Shown: positions 34,457 through 43,778, counted from the stretch's first letter. The stretch is 64,000 nt of DNA from Kribbella sp. CA-293567 (GCF_027627575.1 NZ_CP114065.1:1736001-1800000), one strand, 5' to 3'. Translations and numbers: made by a program. The notes: a model not told the origin generated them from the sequence alone.

Positions 34457-34579
34457 AGCTCCAGGATTACACGCTGTGACGCCGAAGCAAGCGATAATTC
34501 GGGCCGACGCGCGGAATGTGGCCGACTGTGCAAGCAGCGATGTCGCTGACCGCCCGGAAGTCGCACTACAGTGGAATGC

Positions 34580-35965
34580 GTGCGCTATGTGAACTCACTC
34601 CTTGACCTGGTCGGCAACACGCCGCTCGTGCGGCTTTCGAAGACCACCGACGGCGCCAAGCCGCTGGTGCTCGCGAAGGTCGAGTACTTCAACCCGGGCG
34701 GCTCCGTGAAGGACCGGATCGCCGTCCGGATGATCGAGGCGGCCGAGGCCTCCGGCGAGCTGAAGCCGGGCGGCACGATCGTCGAGCCGACCTCCGGCAA
34801 CACCGGCGTCGGGCTGGCGATGGTCGCCCAGGCGAAGGGCTACAAGTGCGTCTTCGTCTGCCCCGACAAGGTCAGCGAGGACAAGCGCAACGTGCTCAAG
34901 GCGTACGGCGCCGAGGTGGTGGTCTGCCCGACCGCGGTCGCGCCGGAGCACCCGGACTCGTACTACAACGTCTCCGACCGGCTGGTCCGCGAGATCGAGG
35001 GCGCCTGGAAGCCCAACCAGTACGCCAACGTGAACAACCCGATCTCGCACTACGAGTCGACCGGCCCCGAGCTGTGGGAGCAGACCGAGGGCAAGATCAC
35101 CCACTTCGTGGCGGGCGTCGGCACCGGCGGCACGATCAGCGGCACCGGGAAGTACCTGAAGGAGGTCTCCGGCGGGCGCGTCCAGATCATCGGCGCCGAC
35201 CCCGAGGGTTCCGTGTACTCCGGCGGCAGCGGCCGGCCGTACCTGGTCGAGGGGGTCGGCGAGGACTTCTGGCCGGAGACCTACGACAAGGACATCTGCG
35301 ACCGGATCATCGAGGTCTCGGACGCCGACTCGTTCGCGGTGACCCGGCGGCTGGCGCGGGAAGAGGCGATGCTGGTCGGCGGATCCGCCGGGATGGCGGC
35401 CGCGGCGGCGATCCGGCTGGCGCAGGAACTTTCAGCCGATCCGGCCACAGAGGACTCAGTGATCGTCGTCCTGCTGCCGGACGGCGGCCGGGGCTACCTG
35501 ACCAAGGTCTTCAACGACGAGTGGCTCGCGCAGTACGGGTTCCTTGCGCACGAGCGGCAGGGTGCGACGCTGGGCGAGGTGCTGGCGCGCAAGGACGGCA
35601 GCCTGCCTGGTCTGGTGCACACCCACCCGCACGAGACGATCGCCGAGGCGGTCGAGATCCTCCGCGAGTACGGGGTGTCCCAGATGCCCGTCGTCCGGGC
35701 GGAGCCGCCGGTGATGGCGGCCGAGGTGGCCGGTTCGGTGTCGGAGCGGACGCTGATGGACGCGCTCTACTCCGGCAAGGCGCGGCTCGCCGACATCGTC
35801 GAGCTGCACATGGACCCGGCCCTGCCGTCACTCGGCGCGGGCGAGTCGGTCACGAAGGCGGTCGAGCTGCTGGAGGGGCGGGACGCCCTGATGGTGCTGG
35901 ACGACGGCAAGCCGGTGGGCGTGCTGACCCGGCAGGACCTGCTCGGCCACCTCTCCGTCGGCTGA
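34580..35965 (+). CDS. cbs: Cystathionine beta-synthase
   Basis: 461 residues from GTG 34580 (in-frame GTG 34571 is less likely, as the protein then starts VRYVNSLLDLVGNTPLVRL). Converts serine and homocysteine to cystathionine with PLP. The Schiff-base Lys is in NPGGSVKDRIA, the substrate loop in EPTSGNTGVGLAM, and the PLP-phosphate loop in GVGTGGTISGTG. Residues about 335-460 are two CBS domains, as in actinobacterial enzymes. It lacks the N-terminal heme domain of the animal enzyme. Confidence 0.9.
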   Translation: MRYVNSLLDLVGNTPLVRLSKTTDGAKPLVLAKVEYFNPGGSVKDRIAVRMIEAAEASGELKPGGTIVEPTSGNTGVGLAMVAQAKGYKCVFVCPDKVSEDKRNVLKAYGAEVVVCPTAVAPEHPDSYYNVSDRLVREIEGAWKPNQYANVNNPISHYESTGPELWEQTEGKITHFVAGVGTGGTISGTGKYLKEVSGGRVQIIGADPEGSVYSGGSGRPYLVEGVGEDFWPETYDKDICDRIIEVSDADSFAVTRRLAREEAMLVGGSAGMAAAAAIRLAQELSADPATEDSVIVVLLPDGGRGYLTKVFNDEWLAQYGFLAHERQGATLGEVLARKDGSLPGLVHTHPHETIAEAVEILREYGVSQMPVVRAEPPVMAAEVAGSVSERTLMDALYSGKARLADIVELHMDPALPSLGAGESVTKAVELLEGRDALMVLDDGKPVGVLTRQDLLGHLSVG

Positions 35966-35975
35966 GTAGGTTGGT

Positions 35976-36071
35976 TCATCGGTCCACCACGGTGGGGACG
36001 ATGGCGATCAGGACCGTGACCAGTACGCCGAACACGATCGCTGCTGACCCGAGAAGCTGAAGGATTTCCAT
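35976..36071 (-). CDS. 31-residue single-pass membrane peptide, paralogue 1
   Basis: ATG 36071; hydrophobic core SAAIVFGVLVTVLIAIVP flanked by MEILQLLG and a TVVDR end. It is paralogous to the peptide at 36253, with the same length and the same PTVVDR end. A GGAGGT lies unusually close to the start codon. About 52 bases upstream both leaders contain GACAGG followed by TGGGGCCGA or TTGGGCCGA. It lies antisense to, and just past, the cbs end. Size and hydrophobicity recall type I toxin or membrane-modulating peptides, but no function is known. Confidence 0.65.
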   Translation of the reverse strand: MEILQLLGSAAIVFGVLVTVLIAIVPTVVDR

Positions 36072-36186
36072 ACCTCCAGAGTGCTCTCGGCCGGCGTCCG
36101 GTCCATCGGCCCCAGGACCTGTCCTGGTGTACGCCCTGGGTAGCAGAACCCCTTGTGGTACTCATACTTCCGTTGCCTGAAGCAAT

Positions 36187-36228
36187 AAAAAACGACGCCG
36201 GCTGTCCCGTCGAGGACAGCCGGCGTCG
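36187..36228 (-). terminator. Rho-independent terminator of the second membrane peptide
   Basis: Perfect 15-bp stem CGACGCCGGCTGTCC/GGACAGCCGGCGTCG with a 6-base loop, followed on the minus strand by six T residues, 25 bases after the stop at 36253. Its presence supports the tiny gene as a real transcription unit. Confidence 0.9.
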
Positions 36229-36252
36229 GCGTTCGGGCCGCGAAGTACCGAA

Positions 36253-36348
36253 TCAGCGGTCGACGACCGTGGGGATGATGGCGATCAGGGCGGTGATCAC
36301 GACACCGCCGACGATGACGACCGTGCTGAGAATCTGGAGGAGGTTCAT
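36253..36348 (-). CDS. 31-residue single-pass membrane peptide, paralogue 2
   Basis: ATG 36348; NLLQILSTVVIVGGVVITAL then IAIIPTVVDR. It aligns without gaps to the peptide at 35976 (shared LQ, IV, V-T-LIAI, PTVVDR). GGAG precedes the ATG by two bases. The leader has GACAGG 53 bases upstream, matching the other copy. It has its own strong terminator at 36187. The two genes are evidently a tandem duplication retained with their leaders. Confidence 0.7.
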   Translation of the reverse strand: MNLLQILSTVVIVGGVVITALIAIIPTVVDR

Positions 36349-36446
36349 GACTCCAAGAATCCTCCGCGCGGGCCCGGAAAGCGTCGGCCCAAAGTCCTGT
36401 CTTCGTCTCCACCCATGGTCGTACGCCGACCCTGAGCGGCTCCTCC

Positions 36447-37925
36447 TCAAGTAGTCAGGGTGAGGACGAAGTCCGCTGGATCGAGGCGGCGGGTGCGGCG
36501 CCAGTACGACGTGGTGAAGGCGGGCCAACTGGTCGAGTTGCGGCCCTGCGCGTCGAGGTACCAGTTGGTGCAGCCCGCCTCCCAGACGGTGCCGCGGAGA
36601 TCCTTCTGCGTTTCGCCGACGAACCGCTCCTGCGCCTCCTCGCGGACCTCGACCGACAGCGCGCCGTTGCGGCGGAGCAGTGCGAGCGCCTGCAGCACGT
36701 ACCGGACCTGCGCCTCGATCATGAACACCATCGAGGAGTGCGCGAGCCAGGTGTTGGGTCCGGCCAGCAGGAACAGGTTCGGGAAGCCGGCCACCGTGAT
36801 CCCCAGATGGGCGCCGATCCCGTGCTGCTGCCAGGCGTCACCCAGATCGACACCGTCGCGGCCGCGGATCCCGAGCCGGGTCAGGTTCGCGAACACCTCG
36901 AAGCCGGTGCCGAGCACGAGGGTGTCGCACTCCCGCTCGATCCCGTCCTCGGTGACCACGCCGGTGGGGGTGATCCGCGAGATCCCGCTGGTGACCACCT
37001 CGACGTTGTCGCGGGTCAGCGCCGGGTAGTACTCGTTCGAAAGCAGGACCCGCTTGCAGCCGATCTGGTAGTCCGGCGTCACCTTCGCGCGCAGTACCGG
37101 GTCGGTGATCTGCCGGCCGAGGTGACGCCTGGCCTGGAGTTCGAGCCCTTTCATCAGCCGCGGATTGCCCGCGAAGCCGAGGCCACGGGCTTCCAGAGCC
37201 CAGTAGACGACGTCGCGGATCGCCCGCTGGCCGGCCGGGAAGCGAGCGTGCAGGGCCCGTTCGAAGCGCCCGATCGCGCGGTCCGGCTTCGGCGTGACCC
37301 ACGGCGCGGACCGTTGGTACAGGTCCAGCTGGGCGGCCTGTTCGGCCACCGGCGGCACGAACTGGATCGCCGAGGCGCCCGTCCCGACGACGGCCACCCG
37401 GCGCCCGCTCAGGTCGTGCTCGTGATCCCATTCGGAGGAGTGGAAAGCCTTGCCGGCAAAGGAGTTCAGCCCCGGGATGTCGGGGAAGTTCGGCTGGTGA
37501 AGGCCGCCGACGCCGGTCACCAACGCCTGCGTGCGCAGCGTCTCGTCGCCGTTGAGCGTGACCGTCCAATGCCCGCTGCTCTCGTCGTACGCCGCATCGG
37601 TGACCTCGGCGCCGTACCGGATCCTGTCCGCGATCCCGTACTTCGCCGCGCAGTGCTCGAGGTAGCCGAGGATCTCGTCCCAGCAGGCGAACATCCTGCT
37701 CCAGGACGGATTCTGCTCGAACGAGAACGAGTACAGGTACGACGGCACGTCACACGCACAGCCCGGGTAGGTGTTGTCCCGCCAGGTGCCGCCCAGCCGG
37801 TCGGCCTGCTCCAGGACGACGAAGTTCTCGCACCCCGCCTGGCGGAGCTTGATCGCCATGCAGAGCCCCGCGAACCCGGAGCCGACGATCGCCACCTCGA
37901 CGCCGGCCTGTTCCGTAGCAGTCAT
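36447..37925 (-). CDS. Flavin-binding monooxygenase, Baeyer-Villiger type
   Basis: A 492-residue FAD/NADPH enzyme. The first dinucleotide fold is VAIVGSGFAGLCMAIKL, the second VAVVGTGASAIQF, and between them is the Baeyer-Villiger fingerprint FAGKAFHSSEW (FxGxxxHxxxW). GTWRDNTYPGCACDVPS is the usual sequence after the FAD motif. It inserts oxygen next to ketones, giving esters or lactones; substrate unknown. No obvious partner genes. The 3' neighbour is the membrane-peptide locus. Confidence 0.88.
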   Translation of the reverse strand: MTATEQAGVEVAIVGSGFAGLCMAIKLRQAGCENFVVLEQADRLGGTWRDNTYPGCACDVPSYLYSFSFEQNPSWSRMFACWDEILGYLEHCAAKYGIADRIRYGAEVTDAAYDESSGHWTVTLNGDETLRTQALVTGVGGLHQPNFPDIPGLNSFAGKAFHSSEWDHEHDLSGRRVAVVGTGASAIQFVPPVAEQAAQLDLYQRSAPWVTPKPDRAIGRFERALHARFPAGQRAIRDVVYWALEARGLGFAGNPRLMKGLELQARRHLGRQITDPVLRAKVTPDYQIGCKRVLLSNEYYPALTRDNVEVVTSGISRITPTGVVTEDGIERECDTLVLGTGFEVFANLTRLGIRGRDGVDLGDAWQQHGIGAHLGITVAGFPNLFLLAGPNTWLAHSSMVFMIEAQVRYVLQALALLRRNGALSVEVREEAQERFVGETQKDLRGTVWEAGCTNWYLDAQGRNSTSWPAFTTSYWRRTRRLDPADFVLTLTT

Positions 37926-37976
37926 AGCAGCGAAGGTTACCGGCGGGTTAGGCCGGTGTCAGGAGCTCAGACCCGG

Positions 37977-39218
37977 TCAGCGAAGGCGGTGCAGGATCTC
38001 GCCCGCGTTGGGCAGCACCAGGGTGTCCGGATCGTTCTCGTACTGCGCCAGCTCGAACTCGACCGGATCCAGGTAGCCGAGATTCGCTCCGCGGACGACG
38101 TCCTCCGGGATGCCTGTCGCCAGCGTGACGTCGACGCGGCAACGCTCGCCCTCGACCGGATCCCAACTGCCGGCCCCGCGGAGATGGGTCGAGTGCGCTA
38201 GCACGCCCCAGTGCAGCGAACGGAACTTCTCCCACTGGCCGAGGAAGTAGTCGCGGCAGTGGTAGCCGATCTGCTCGATCTCGGGGTGCATCGCGGCGAG
38301 CTGGGTGATGTGCGGCGCGTAGATGATGACTTCGCCGCCGTCCGCGACGATCGGCTCGACCTTGTAGAAGCCTTTGGCCGCGGTCCAGATGTCCTGGTAG
38401 CGCGCCGGCATCAGCGAGACGACGCGGCGTACCGGGCGGTCGAGGTAGCGGACGTGGGTCTCCGCGGAGACCTCGGCGGCGGCCTGCCACGAGGACTCGG
38501 TGTCGCCGAAGGCCACGGCGTGCAGGGCATTCGTGCCGGACTGGGCGACGACGCTGAGGGCGAGTTTTTCGGCCGGGATGAGGGCGGCGGCCTCGTTGAT
38601 GAGGGCGCGGACCGGCGTGATGCCCGGCGTACCGATGATGCCGGCGCTGGTGATCAGGGCGCCGAGCCAGTGGGACAGGTCGATCACCTCCTGACCGGCC
38701 ACGCCGGGGAAGAAGTACTTGTTGCCGCCCGAGAAGCCGACCACTTCGTGCGGGAAGACCGGCCCGACCACCAGGGCGACGTCGTGCTCGACCACCGCAC
38801 GGTTGAGGCGGACCGGGACGGCTTCGTGCAGCAGGCCCCCGGAGATCTCGCCGATCCGGTCCGCGCTGATGGTGCCGAGGTCGGCGAAGGTGTCCTCGTT
38901 CCACCATTCGTGGTTGAGCACGGCGTAGTCGCCGCCGAGATGGGTGGCGAGTTCCCCGGCTGACATCCCGGCATGGGTGCCCAGGGCAACGAGCACGGTG
39001 AGACGGGAGACCCTGCCGGTCAGGGCGCCGTGAACCGCCCGCAGCAGCAGCGGCAGCGGGCAGCTGCGAGTCGCGTCCGGAACGATCACACAGACGCTGC
39101 GGCCGTCGAGCTTCGCGCCGGCCAACTGCTCGTGGACGAAGGCCGTGACGTCCTCGTCCGAGAGGACCTGGCCGGATCCACCCAGGACGGCAGCGGGGCG
39201 CGCAGTGGTGACGGTCAT
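37977..39218 (-). CDS. LarA-like (DUF2088) racemase family protein
   Basis: 413 residues from ATG 39218. The DUF2088/LarA pattern is present: VIVPDATRSCPLPLLLRAV, ALGTHAGMS with a conserved His, and FPHEVVGFSGGNKYFFPG with another His and the Lys to which the nickel-pincer cofactor would attach. LarA is a nickel-dependent lactate racemase; relatives racemise other 2-hydroxyacids. No larB, larC or larE genes are in the window, so cofactor supply would come from elsewhere. Confidence 0.8.
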   Translation of the reverse strand: MTVTTARPAAVLGGSGQVLSDEDVTAFVHEQLAGAKLDGRSVCVIVPDATRSCPLPLLLRAVHGALTGRVSRLTVLVALGTHAGMSAGELATHLGGDYAVLNHEWWNEDTFADLGTISADRIGEISGGLLHEAVPVRLNRAVVEHDVALVVGPVFPHEVVGFSGGNKYFFPGVAGQEVIDLSHWLGALITSAGIIGTPGITPVRALINEAAALIPAEKLALSVVAQSGTNALHAVAFGDTESSWQAAAEVSAETHVRYLDRPVRRVVSLMPARYQDIWTAAKGFYKVEPIVADGGEVIIYAPHITQLAAMHPEIEQIGYHCRDYFLGQWEKFRSLHWGVLAHSTHLRGAGSWDPVEGERCRVDVTLATGIPEDVVRGANLGYLDPVEFELAQYENDPDTLVLPNAGEILHRLR

Positions 39219-39397
39219 GGGCCGAAGTTTAGTGGCAAGCGGTTGCACGGGTCGTTCGAACGGGCCGCGGTGAGAATGCGCGGGGCGTAGTCGCCCGGGA
39301 ACCGTTGGTAGGGAGGCGATTCGAGGCGTTGACCGGGTCGGCGTGGCAGCGCAGCATCGGGCGTGTCAGGTGGGAGGCCAGTGGAGGGGGAGTTCCC

Positions 39398-40786
39398 ATG
39401 TCCGACACGGTTCAGCGACCGTCTGGGGCGCATCGCGGGAGGCCGGACGGGTTCGGCGGCGTGGTGCTGCGGCCGGGCGACCCGTCGTACGACGAAGCGC
39501 GGTCGGTCTTCAACGCGATGATCGACAAGCGGCCGCGACTCATCGCGCGGTGCGAGTCGGCGGCCGACGTCGCCGCGGCGGTGCGGTACGGCGTGGCGGA
39601 GGGGCTGGAGATCGCGGTCCGCGGTGGCGGGCACGGCGTCGCCGGTACGGCGGTGTCCGACGGTGGCCTGGTCATCGATCTGCGGAAGATGCGGTCCGTT
39701 CAGATCGACCCGGAGGCCCGGCTCGCGCGGGTCGCCGGCGGCGCCGTCTGGGCCGACGTCGACGGGGCTTGTCAGCAGTACTGGATGGCGACGACCGGTG
39801 GCAGGGTCTCGACCACGGGAGTGGCGGGGCTGACGCTCGGCGGCGGCTCGGGCTGGCTGGAACGCAGGTTCGGGCTGGCCTGCGACAGCCTGGTGTCGGT
39901 CGAGCTGATCACGGCCGACGGGCAGCTGGTGATCGCTGACGAGACCCGGAACCGTGAACTGTTCTGGGCGCTGCACGGCGGTGGCGGCAACTTCGGCGTG
40001 GCGACCGCGTTGACGTTCAGGCTGCGGCCGCTCACCTCGATGGCGGTGGTGAAGCTGTACTGGCCCGCCGACGCCGGCGTGGACGTCGTACGGCGCTATC
40101 GGGATCTGATCGAAGCCGACGCCCCCGAGGAGCTGGGAGGCGGCGTGTTCTTCCTGACCGGGGAGTCGGCCGAGCCGGTGCCGGTGCACCTGCGAGGGGA
40201 GCGGTTGATCGGCGCGTCCGCCGTTTACGCGGGGTCGGAGCAGGAAGCGCGGGCAGCCTTCGCGCCGATGTTCGAGCTCGGGCCCTCGTTCGTGGTGGCC
40301 GCCGAGGCGCCGTACGCCGCGATCCAGTCGGCAGTGGACGATCCGCCGGGGTTCCGCAACTACTGGTCGGCCGAGCATCTGGACGAACTGCCCGACGAGG
40401 CGATCAGGGCGTTCTGCGATCGCGCGGCCGAGATGCCGCATCCGTCGCCGTCACAGCAGGTGCTGATGCCATGGGGTGGCGCGGTGGCCCGCGACGCGGG
40501 CAAGTGGCCGTTGCCGCACCGGACCGCCGCCTGGGTGGCGCACCCGTTCGGCATGTGGGCCGACCAGGCCGACGACCGGCGCGGAATCGAGTGGGCCCGC
40601 GGGTTGTGCGCGGATCTGAAGCCGTGGTCGACCGGCGCCGTCTATCTGAACTTCATCGGCGACGAGGGGCAGGACCGGATCGTCGCCGGGTTCGGGCGGG
40701 AGAACTACGACCGGCTTGCCCGGGTCAAGGCCGAGTTCGACCCGGGCAACGTGTTCCGGCTGAACCAGAACATCCTGCCGGCCTAG
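39398..40786 (+). CDS. FAD-linked oxidase with BBE domain
   Basis: 462 residues from ATG 39398 with GGAGGGGG upstream. The FAD-binding type 4 domain holds AVRGGGHGVAGTAVSDGG, whose His is the usual site of covalent 8-alpha-histidyl FAD. VSTTGVAGLTLGGGSGWL and GGGGNFGVATALTF follow. The C-terminal berberine-bridge segment is YLNFIGDEGQDRI. The usual Cys of bicovalent members (VGxxC..GxG) is not present (TGVAGLTLG), so single covalent attachment is expected. It oxidises sugars or secondary metabolites. Confidence 0.85.
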   Translation: MSDTVQRPSGAHRGRPDGFGGVVLRPGDPSYDEARSVFNAMIDKRPRLIARCESAADVAAAVRYGVAEGLEIAVRGGGHGVAGTAVSDGGLVIDLRKMRSVQIDPEARLARVAGGAVWADVDGACQQYWMATTGGRVSTTGVAGLTLGGGSGWLERRFGLACDSLVSVELITADGQLVIADETRNRELFWALHGGGGNFGVATALTFRLRPLTSMAVVKLYWPADAGVDVVRRYRDLIEADAPEELGGGVFFLTGESAEPVPVHLRGERLIGASAVYAGSEQEARAAFAPMFELGPSFVVAAEAPYAAIQSAVDDPPGFRNYWSAEHLDELPDEAIRAFCDRAAEMPHPSPSQQVLMPWGGAVARDAGKWPLPHRTAAWVAHPFGMWADQADDRRGIEWARGLCADLKPWSTGAVYLNFIGDEGQDRIVAGFGRENYDRLARVKAEFDPGNVFRLNQNILPA

Positions 40787-40805
40787 CTTCTGGACGGCCT
40801 CGCTG

Positions 40806-41810
40806 CTAGACGGCCCTGGCAATGGCGATGGAGCCCTCCAGGCGGGCACCGGCCTCGTAGATCATGTACTCCACGCCGTTGTCGGAGCCGAACGCCGCGG
40901 CCGCGCACCGGCCGTTGTCGGGTGCGCCGGCCAGCGGCCGGTGGAAGACGCCGAGGTGGTTGCGCAGGTCGAAGTTCTTGCCCACCTCGGTGATCCGCAT
41001 CGACCCGCCGGCCTCGATGTTGGTGTGGTAGATGACGTACGTCGAACCGTTGCGCTCGGCAATCGTCGGGGCACCGATGTTGAGCGCGCCCACGTCCTGC
41101 GGCCGGATCAGTGGGGTCTGGGAGAAGGTCCAGTTGCGTCCCTCCGGCGACCAGCCCCAGCCGATCGAGCGGCGGTTGGCGGTGGTGTTGATCATGAAGA
41201 CCATCACGTACCGGGCGCCCCTGGAGGGCAGGTCATGGCGGAACACCCGCGCGTACGAGGCCTCCGTCGTACCGGCCGGCAGCATCGAGGTGGAGAGCAC
41301 CACCTTGTCGTAGCTGAAGTGGATGCCGTCCTTCGACCGGGCCAGCCGGGTGGTGGTGTTCTCGCCGTGGAAGTACATCCACATCTCGTTGACGTCGTCG
41401 TTCCACAGCGCGTGCGTCGAGGACACGTGCGAGACGTTGTAGTGCGGTGACCAGGTGCGGCTGATGATCGGGTTGTTCGCGTACTCCGTGTACGGGCCGC
41501 CGAGCGAGTTGGAGTAGGCCATGCACAGGCCGCCGGGAGCGTCGTGCGGGGCGTAGTACAGGTAGAAGCGGCCGAGGGCGTTGCTGATCCGGCCGACCGT
41601 GCCGCGGACACTGGGGAAGATCAGTTCGCCGGTCGGGTTGTAGCGCAGGTTGGCCTTGTTGAAGGCGACGCGGACGTACTTGTAGTCGGGGAACCCGGCG
41701 GGCGCGGCGTTCGCAGTACCGGTGAGCGGTACTCCGGCCGCGAGGCCGAGGCCGAGACCGGCGGTACCGCGAAGTAGGGTGCGGCGGCTGACGGGCGGTA
41801 GGTTCGTCAT
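40806..41810 (-). CDS. Tat-exported beta-propeller glycosidase-like protein
   Basis: 334 residues with a Tat signal (SRRTLLRGTAGLGLGLAAGV, cleavage near ANA|APA). The mature protein has repeated beta segments typical of five-bladed propeller glycosidases (FYLYYAPHDAPGG, MYFHGENTTTRLARSKDG, IGWGWSPEGRNW, STYVIYHTNIEAGG). No GH family is assigned firmly, and catalytic acids are not certain. It is divergent from a LacI regulator, with a LacI-type operator between them, so it is probably a sugar-induced secreted enzyme. Confidence 0.65.
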   Translation of the reverse strand: MTNLPPVSRRTLLRGTAGLGLGLAAGVPLTGTANAAPAGFPDYKYVRVAFNKANLRYNPTGELIFPSVRGTVGRISNALGRFYLYYAPHDAPGGLCMAYSNSLGGPYTEYANNPIISRTWSPHYNVSHVSSTHALWNDDVNEMWMYFHGENTTTRLARSKDGIHFSYDKVVLSTSMLPAGTTEASYARVFRHDLPSRGARYVMVFMINTTANRRSIGWGWSPEGRNWTFSQTPLIRPQDVGALNIGAPTIAERNGSTYVIYHTNIEAGGSMRITEVGKNFDLRNHLGVFHRPLAGAPDNGRCAAAAFGSDNGVEYMIYEAGARLEGSIAIARAV

Positions 41811-41877
41811 CGGGGTTCCTCACACTTCGGGGGCGGTTGCTGCCGAGTGTGTGAGCAACCGGTCGCAGCAGTCAATA

Positions 41878-41895
41878 AGCTAATCCGTATTAGCT
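41878..41895. promoter_or_regulatory. LacI-family operator
   Basis: AGCTAAT-CCGT-ATTAGCT, a perfect palindrome with 7-bp arms, 11 bp before the LacI-family start and 67 bp before the divergent glycosidase start. It is AT-rich in a GC-rich setting. It most likely serves autoregulation and control of the glycosidase. Confidence 0.75.
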
Positions 41896-41906
41896 AAGGT
41901 GAGTTC

Positions 41907-42929
41907 ATGGCCAGAGCACCGCGTCAGGCGGATGTCGCCGCCGCTGCGGGGGTATCGCAGACCACGGTTTCGCTGATCCTGTCCGGCAACACCGAGGGCC
42001 TGCGGCTCGCGGAGTCGACCCGCCGGCGGGTGCTGAAGGCGGCGGAGAAGCTCGGCTATGTGCCGGACCCGGTCGCCACCCGGCTGGCCTCGGCGCGCAA
42101 CCACATGATCGGCGTCTACACGTTCGCCTCGGCGTTCCCGACCGCGGTGGACGGGTTCTACTACCCGATTCTGGCCGGGATCGAGGAGGAGGCGGCCGCG
42201 CTCGGGCAGGACCTGATCCTGTTCACCGGGACAGGCGGACTGGGGGCACGCGCCGACGACAGGACCGCGATCCGGCGGACCCGGATCGCCGACGGCTGCG
42301 TGTTCTTCGGCCGGCACGTTCCGCAGGAGCCGATCGACTGGCTGCTCGGCGGCGGCTTCCCGCTGGTGTACGTCGGCCGCCGCGACGAGTTGGACGGGCG
42401 GATTCCCTTCGTCGGCGTGGACTACGTCGCCGCCTCCGCCGCGATCGTCGACCGGCTGGTCGAGGCGGGCCACCGCGAGATCCGCTATCTGCGGTCCACC
42501 GACGACGCGCTTTCGTCCTCAGATCGCGAGCAGGGCGTTCGTCAAGCCGTCGCAGCGGCCGAGCTGCCGTCGCAGCGGCTCGTCGTACGGGCTGCCGACG
42601 CGGAGGTCCCTGGCCTGGTCGATCGGTGGCGCCGTGAAGGTGTGACGGCGATCGTGGCGGAGGAAACCGACACCGGCTCGTTGTCGGCGGCGCTGCTCGC
42701 GGCGGTGGAGGGGGTCGAGGTGCCGGCAGAGCTGTCGATCGCCGTGCTCGGTCAGCCGAAGGATCACCCGGAGGTGAGCGGTTTCGAGGTCCCTCGCCGT
42801 GACCTGGGCCGCCACGCGGTCCGGCTGCTCGTCGAGCAGATCACCTCGTCGGCCAACGCGGTCGTTCCGCAGGTTCTGCTTGAGTGCCGACCCGTCGAAG
42901 GCTCCACCATCGGCCTGCCGCGGGACTGA
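41907..42929 (+). CDS. LacI family transcriptional regulator
   Basis: 340 residues. The N-terminal helix-turn-helix with hinge helix is QADVAAAAGVSQTTVSLILS through STRRRVLKAAEKLGYVPDPV. Residues about 65-340 are the periplasmic-binding-like sensor domain (GVYTFASAFPT, GVDYVAASAAIVDRLVEAGH). The adjacent palindrome and divergent glycosidase suggest a local sugar-responsive repressor. Confidence 0.92.
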   Translation: MARAPRQADVAAAAGVSQTTVSLILSGNTEGLRLAESTRRRVLKAAEKLGYVPDPVATRLASARNHMIGVYTFASAFPTAVDGFYYPILAGIEEEAAALGQDLILFTGTGGLGARADDRTAIRRTRIADGCVFFGRHVPQEPIDWLLGGGFPLVYVGRRDELDGRIPFVGVDYVAASAAIVDRLVEAGHREIRYLRSTDDALSSSDREQGVRQAVAAAELPSQRLVVRAADAEVPGLVDRWRREGVTAIVAEETDTGSLSAALLAAVEGVEVPAELSIAVLGQPKDHPEVSGFEVPRRDLGRHAVRLLVEQITSSANAVVPQVLLECRPVEGSTIGLPRD

Positions 42930-42959
42930 CGCCGGCGCACCTGGTCAAAGTGAGCGAGG

Positions 42960-43715
42960 TCAGCTGAGTTGCCGCTGGCTCTGGCGGGACCACGGGAGTC
43001 CCGTCACAACCAGGTAGGTGAGGGCGCCGACGGGGGCGATCCAGAGTTGGTAGAAGGGGAACTTGCCGGAGGCCACGGTCAGGACGAAGACGGTGGTGAA
43101 GGTGACGCAACCCGTGAGGGTGCCGCGGCGGCGGGAGTCGCGGGCGGTACTGGGGAGGGGGCCGTACTCCCGGTCGAGGGTGCTGGCGACCGCTGACAGG
43201 GCGATGGTCGCGAAGAGGGCAACGATCACCATGCCGGGTGGGCCCCCGAGGAAGGCGGCGAAGACACTTGCGACGGTGAAGACCGCGAGGCCCAGGAGGG
43301 TGGCGCCGGCTCCCAGTCCGAGGTGTTTGAGCTTTCGGCGGCGGAGGTCGACGGCTTCGGCTGAGCGCAGGATTCCCTGCGGTTCCCACAGGCGGCGGAG
43401 AACGAGGTGCAGACCGAGAACGGTCAGGGCGGCCGTCAGGGCGAAAACGACCGTCAGAACCGTCGACCGGGTTGTCGAGATGAACTGGTGGACCTCGCCG
43501 CTGCCGAAGTCGCAGCCCGCCCGTGGCGGCAACCACTGCTCGTCGACCCGTCGAAGATCCCCTTCGGCCTGCGGGAACGCCCGCCCGCAGTCGTAGTCCG
43601 GGTCGAACCAGCTCGGCATCGAGGCCGACACCGCCAAGCTCCAGCCCAGCATCGACAGCAACCCGAGGGTGAGGACCCAGCCTGCTCGTCGTTTCACCAG
43701 CTTCACGCGGTCCAC
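42960..43715 (-). CDS. Multi-pass membrane protein of unknown function
   Basis: 251 residues with about five hydrophobic helices: one N-terminal (WVLTLGLLSMLGWSLAVSA), a 50-residue extracytoplasmic loop with two Cys (DPDYDCGRAF, PRAGCDFGSG), and four more helices. Not recognised. It is convergent with the LacI gene and divergent from the phospholipase D gene. Start GTG 43715; GTG 43706 is possible. Confidence 0.55.
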   Translation of the reverse strand: MDRVKLVKRRAGWVLTLGLLSMLGWSLAVSASMPSWFDPDYDCGRAFPQAEGDLRRVDEQWLPPRAGCDFGSGEVHQFISTTRSTVLTVVFALTAALTVLGLHLVLRRLWEPQGILRSAEAVDLRRRKLKHLGLGAGATLLGLAVFTVASVFAAFLGGPPGMVIVALFATIALSAVASTLDREYGPLPSTARDSRRRGTLTGCVTFTTVFVLTVASGKFPFYQLWIAPVGALTYLVVTGLPWSRQSQRQLS

Positions 43716-43778
43716 CCTCTCACCCCCTCAGATCAGGCCGTCAGTTCGAATCCTCGCCGTCGGGGTACCAGGCTGTTG

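Noticed and set aside
34571-34579. Upstream GTG start for cystathionine beta-synthase
   Set aside because: Starting at 34580 gives the family N-terminus; the upstream start adds three unconserved residues.
36155-36528. Larger frames across the two membrane peptides
   Set aside because: They read through the terminator or into the monooxygenase gene. The 31-codon genes are favoured by paralogy and the terminator.
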